DNA of 64,000 nt from Nocardioides sp. YIM 152315. Lineage in GTDB: Bacteria; Actinomycetota; Actinomycetes; Propionibacteriales; Nocardioidaceae. This document shows positions 61,495-64,000 of this stretch, piece by piece. Each line of letters opens with the position of its first letter. Position 1 is the first letter of the stretch. The stretch spans positions 21,474 through 85,473 of the forward strand of contig NZ_JARGER010000006.1 of the NCBI RefSeq assembly GCF_029210375.1. Reading direction: 5' to 3'. Under the pieces are notes generated by a model, which saw nothing but the letters and a program-made list of their open reading frames with translations, did not search any database and had not been told where the DNA came from. The position numbers were made by a program, and so were the translations under genes.

Positions 61495-62253
61495 ATGACG
61501 CTCCCCACGCAACAGCGCACACCGACGGGCGCCGGCAGCCCGACGGTCGTCCTCGTCCACGGATCCTGGGCGGACGCATCCAGCTGGAACGGCGTGCTGA
61601 ACAAGCTCCACCACGCCGGGTTCGCCGTTCTGGCCCCGCCCAACCACCTGAGGTCACTGGCCGCTGACGCAGCGTCGGTGCGAGCCTTCGTCGATGCCAT
61701 CCCGGGCCCAGTCGTCCTGGTCGGGCACTCCTACGGCGGCGCCGTGATCACCAACGCCGCGACCGGTGCTGCCAACGTCGAGGCTCTGGTGTACGTGAAC
61801 GCGTTCATGCCGGACGAAGGCGAGAACGTCACCGCGCTGGCCGGACCCGACTCGTCGCTCTCAGCGGACCCGACCACGGTCTTCGACCTCGTTCCGCCCG
61901 TCTTCCCGCCGACCCCGGACACCGAGGTCTACCTGAAGCCCGACACGGTTCGCAACTCGTTCGCCATCGGACTACACAACCCAGTGAAGGCCCAGATCGC
62001 AGCCACCCAGCGGCCCGCCACGTTGGCCGCGCTCAACGAGCCGTCCGGTCCGCCCGCCTGGCGGTCGGTCCGCAGCTGGGCGTTCATCGGGACCGAGGAC
62101 CTCATCATCCCGCCCGACGTGCAGCGATCGATGGCGTCGCGGGCCGGAGCCACCGTGACCGAGGTCCACGCCGGCCACCTCGGACTCATGACCGAACCGC
62201 GCGCGGTCGCGAAGGTCATCGAGCACGCCACCTCAGCCGTTGTCGCACGCTGA
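61495..62253 (+). CDS. Alpha/beta hydrolase, cytosolic paralogue
   Basis: The 252-residue hydrolase has VVLVHGSWADASSW, GHSYGGAVITNAATG, AFIGTEDLIIPP and VHAGHLGLMTEP with a full catalytic triad. It is a near paralogue of the secreted enzyme at 56.3 kb but has no signal peptide. GAAAGGA lies 8 nt before the ATG at 61495; the open frame extends upstream to 61366 but without a ribosome-binding site. The substrate is unknown. Confidence 0.9.
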   Translation: MTLPTQQRTPTGAGSPTVVLVHGSWADASSWNGVLNKLHHAGFAVLAPPNHLRSLAADAASVRAFVDAIPGPVVLVGHSYGGAVITNAATGAANVEALVYVNAFMPDEGENVTALAGPDSSLSADPTTVFDLVPPVFPPTPDTEVYLKPDTVRNSFAIGLHNPVKAQIAATQRPATLAALNEPSGPPAWRSVRSWAFIGTEDLIIPPDVQRSMASRAGATVTEVHAGHLGLMTEPRAVAKVIEHATSAVVAR

Positions 62254-62372
62254 CGGCGGGCGGCGGGCGGCGGGCGGATACGTCGTGAGCGGCGAGCAGC
62301 GTCAGCCGCCGACGCCCGCCGCCGCTTGCCGACTCGCGATCGGTGCACAACAGACTTTCCAGTGGAGTCCTC

Positions 62373-62579
62373 ATGTCAGAGACCGGATACCTCGTCTGGT
62401 TCATCGTCAGCGCCGTCGTCGTGACCGCACTGCTGACGTTCGGCACGCTTGGAGCCGCCGGTGTGCTGCCCGGCCCGGCGCGAATCCTTAGTGGCATCGG
62501 TCGACTGGTTGGCACGTCGGTCCGCACCGGAAGCCGGACACCGCCCGCACGGGCTAACCGTGGAGACCTGGCCTCGTGA
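62373..62579 (+). CDS. Small single-span membrane protein
   Basis: The 68-residue protein MSETGYLVWFIVSAVVVTAL has one N-terminal transmembrane helix and a basic, disordered tail. No family is recognised. The ATG at 62373 is preferred to GTG 62343. Its stop overlaps the GTG of the next gene (GTGA), so both are probably coupled. Confidence 0.65.
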   Translation: MSETGYLVWFIVSAVVVTALLTFGTLGAAGVLPGPARILSGIGRLVGTSVRTGSRTPPARANRGDLAS

Positions 62580-63703
62580 GCACTCTGCGGACCGGGCCGC
62601 ACGACGTCCGACTTGTCGAGCACTTCGAGCGTCTGTACCTGCAGCACCCACCGATCGATCCTCGCTCGGTGGACTTCACCGTCCGGCGCCCGCGCGAGCT
62701 GCAAGAGCGATACGGAGCGGTCCTCGCCTACCTCGCACGAGTCGAACTCGAAGTCGAGCGCAACGTGCTGGAGCTGGACACGGTTCTGCCGAACGCGCCC
62801 GACGTCGACCGCATCTTCTACCGCGACGTCTGGGCGCCACAAGAAGAGCGCCACGGGGTGATCCTCGACGCCGTCACCGTGCAGATCGGAGAGCGGAGTG
62901 CTATGCCGGACCTAGGGTCGGTGAGCACGAAGCTGAAGGTCCTGGGCGTCCTGGGCCACCTCGACACGATCCAGGACCTCACTCCCATGCTCTACTACCT
63001 GACTGGGATGACCACCGAGCGATCCGCCGTCGTCGCCTACAACCATCTGTACGACGGCCTCATCGCGCTTGATGAGACCGCTGTCGCCGAGACAGCCATC
63101 GCCCCGATCCGTCGACAAGAACCGGGCCACTACGCCTTCTACCAGCTGTCCGCACGGCGTTTATGGAGCGAGCTCAGCGGCTGGCAACGGTACCTCGTTC
63201 GCTGGCTGCGCTCCCAGTCATTCGCACCGGTCGGGGCGAACGACGAGCGGCAGAAGGCGGCCTTCGGCTTGGTGCTCAACCGGCTCGACATCGACCAAGA
63301 CCTCGACGGATTCGCGGCACAGGTGATACGCGCCGAACGCGAGCTTCTCTGGGCACATCGGCAGGGACTGAAGGTCCCCTCCTATGTCACGCGGGCGTTG
63401 CGCGAGGCCGTCGAGCTCGCGGCTCTGGATGCTCCTGCGACCCTTAAGTCCGGCCACCGCGGCGCGTTCGTGGCGCGATCGGCACCTCGACGTCACGAGC
63501 AGGCCCCTGGGAGGTCGACATGTTGGAGAAGTGGGAGACAGAAGCTCTGGCAGGTATCGAGCTCGAGCTACGAGCCGACGCGGAGTTCATGCGAGCGCTC
63601 GATGGCACATCGCGGAGAAGGGCACGCCTGCAACGCCTCCGGCGACGCAACCATCCCCGGTCGTTCCTCGTCTGGGCGATTCTCTACCCGCTCACCCAGC
63701 TGA
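62576..63703 (+). CDS. Ferritin-like di-iron protein (acyl-ACP desaturase-like)
   Basis: The conserved part (residues 1-285) is helical and has carboxylate/histidine motifs typical of di-iron four-helix proteins: ARVELEVERNVLELDT, DVWAPQEERHGVILDAV, and RRQEPGHYAFYQLSARRLW. It resembles the desaturase-like proteins often mislabelled LepA in actinobacteria. The GTG start overlaps the previous stop. The last 60 residues (Ser/Arg-rich) overlap the next gene by 184 nt and look non-native, so a frameshift near 63450-63500 or a long overlap is likely. Confidence 0.72.
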   Translation: MSTLRTGPHDVRLVEHFERLYLQHPPIDPRSVDFTVRRPRELQERYGAVLAYLARVELEVERNVLELDTVLPNAPDVDRIFYRDVWAPQEERHGVILDAVTVQIGERSAMPDLGSVSTKLKVLGVLGHLDTIQDLTPMLYYLTGMTTERSAVVAYNHLYDGLIALDETAVAETAIAPIRRQEPGHYAFYQLSARRLWSELSGWQRYLVRWLRSQSFAPVGANDERQKAAFGLVLNRLDIDQDLDGFAAQVIRAERELLWAHRQGLKVPSYVTRALREAVELAALDAPATLKSGHRGAFVARSAPRRHEQAPGRSTCWRSGRQKLWQVSSSSYEPTRSSCERSMAHRGEGHACNASGDATIPGRSSSGRFSTRSPS

Positions 63704-63918
63704 GCGACGAGTGGCTGGGCGCCGTGATTCCCGGCTTCCTGGCCTCCATCTCGGCCTGTCTCGACCGCCACATCCAAGATCGTCGACGCCGCCACCGGCG
63801 AGCTGCTCCGCGAACTGACCCTGGACCCGAACAAGCGCTACCAGCCCATCAACTGACCGGCCCGGACCAAAGATGCCGGAGGGCCGAACCCACAGGAATT
63901 GGGTTCGGCCCTCCGTGA
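63520..63918 (+). pseudogene. DUF3040-like small membrane protein, cut by an IS481 fragment
   Basis: The N-terminal 80 residues (MLEKWETEALAGIELELRAD, FMRALDGTSRRRARLQRLRR, then the hydrophobic FLVWAILYPL and AVIPGFLASIS) look like a DUF3040-type protein with two membrane segments. At about 63770 the native sequence ends. What follows is transposase-derived DNA read in the wrong frame to 63918. GGGAGG lies 7 nt upstream of the ATG. The native C-terminus is lost. Confidence 0.6.
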
Positions 63919-63937
63919 TGTCTTGAGACATCACACA
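63774..63937 (+). mobile_element. 3' fragment of an IS481-family element
   Basis: From about 63776 a frame reads KIVDAATGELLRELTLDPNK and RYQPIN before TGA at 63854-63856, the well-conserved tail of IS481 transposases. The right-end sequence follows, with TGATGTCTTGAGACATCA, the counterpart of TGTCTCAAGACA at the left end of the element at 29.1 kb. Only about the last 27 codons of the transposase remain. Confidence 0.82.
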
Positions 63938-64000
63938 GTCGGGCTGACAGTGTGCTGGTTCAGGACATCGGTCACACGTGTCTCACGACATCGTGGACGG
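63938..64000 (+). mobile_element. Left end of another IS481-type element running off the window
   Basis: GTCGGGCTGACAGTGTGCTG and the following TTCAGGACATC (63938-63969) repeat 29087-29118 with one mismatch, in the same orientation. Then comes CACGTGTCTCACGACATC, a diverged form of the next terminal motif. The transposase would begin beyond the window edge. Confidence 0.75.

Noticed and set aside
62254..62280. Tandem CGGCGGG-type repeat after the third hydrolase
   Set aside because: A simple GC-rich low-complexity run; no inverted structure or coding sense, possibly part of a terminator but not supported.
63492..63516. GTCACG and GGTC ahead of the DUF3040-like gene
   Set aside because: Spacing is 15 nt and the GGTC overlaps the ribosome-binding region directly before the ATG, leaving no room for a transcript leader.
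1..64000. tRNA, rRNA, CRISPR arrays, phage structural genes, integrase or replication origin
   Set aside because: None recognised on reading both strands; the only mobile-element signals are the IS481 remnants.

Overview
The window comes from a high-GC actinobacterium. Codon use is strongly GC-ending, the cobalamin genes are of the aerobic type, and cytochrome b is QcrB-like. It also carries a siderophore importer of the IrtAB kind, an alcohol dehydrogenase of the mycofactocin-linked family, and palindromic repeats of a type I remember from Nocardioides and relatives. Nocardioides or a close relative is my best guess. All calls were made by reading the sequence and the conceptual translations. 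No database search was run.

Region 1 (1-15.9 kb) is a cobalamin supercluster. On the plus strand: a ChlD-like chelatase subunit (5' end outside the window), cobO, cobB, a cobC-type aminotransferase, an AdoCbl riboswitch, cbtB, cbtA, cobT and cobS. cobU lies on the minus strand, 2 bp from the start of plus-strand cobD. The minus-strand operon reads cobN, cobF, a 2H phosphoesterase, cobQ, cobK, and starts with a second AdoCbl riboswitch. Most neighbours overlap by 1-8 nt. A 39-42 bp palindromic element lies in frame inside chlD, cobF and cobN. Several early ring-contraction genes (cobG, H, I, J, L, M) are not in the window.

Region 2 (15.9-29 kb) is mixed chromosomal content. It holds a secreted calcium-binding-repeat protein, a heterodimeric ABC transporter plus divergent siderophore-interacting reductase around a possible iron box, and the alcohol dehydrogenase. 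DUF1330 and DUF1059 proteins, an HTH-histidine kinase, a DUF2786/metallohydrolase protein, a TacA/TacT-type toxin-antitoxin pair, an alpha/beta hydrolase, an S51 peptidase and a GNAT enzyme follow.

Region 3 (29-64 kb) looks like an accessory island. It begins with a dead, truncated IS481-type transposase at 29.1 kb and ends with IS481 fragments at 63.8-64.0 kb. The content suggests stress, low-oxygen or redox physiology: a SigB/SigF-type sigma factor, hydrolases, a QcrB paralogue lacking one pair of haem ligands, type-II NADH dehydrogenase, LtrA, NmrA-type reductases (one frameshifted), a broken FMN reductase, and an arginine-deiminase operon (arcD-arcA-arcB plus a fumarate-reductase-like flavoprotein and a cupin). 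It also has three LAL (large LuxR-type) regulators (one truncated), an ECF41/SigJ-type sigma factor without a complete SnoaL domain, a ferritin-like/CDGSH fusion, an MFS exporter and tiny Cys/His-rich proteins.

The most notable find is a promoter-like motif, GTCAC(G/A)-N16-GGTC, usually TGTCACG. It has exactly the same 16-nt spacing at ten places in Region 3, with an eleventh one-mismatch copy. Every copy points at a gene start 30-120 bp downstream. The spacing matches the promoter pattern I recall for ECF41 sigma factors, and the island encodes one. This suggests that most of the island is a single ECF sigma regulon. No tRNA, rRNA or CRISPR array was seen.
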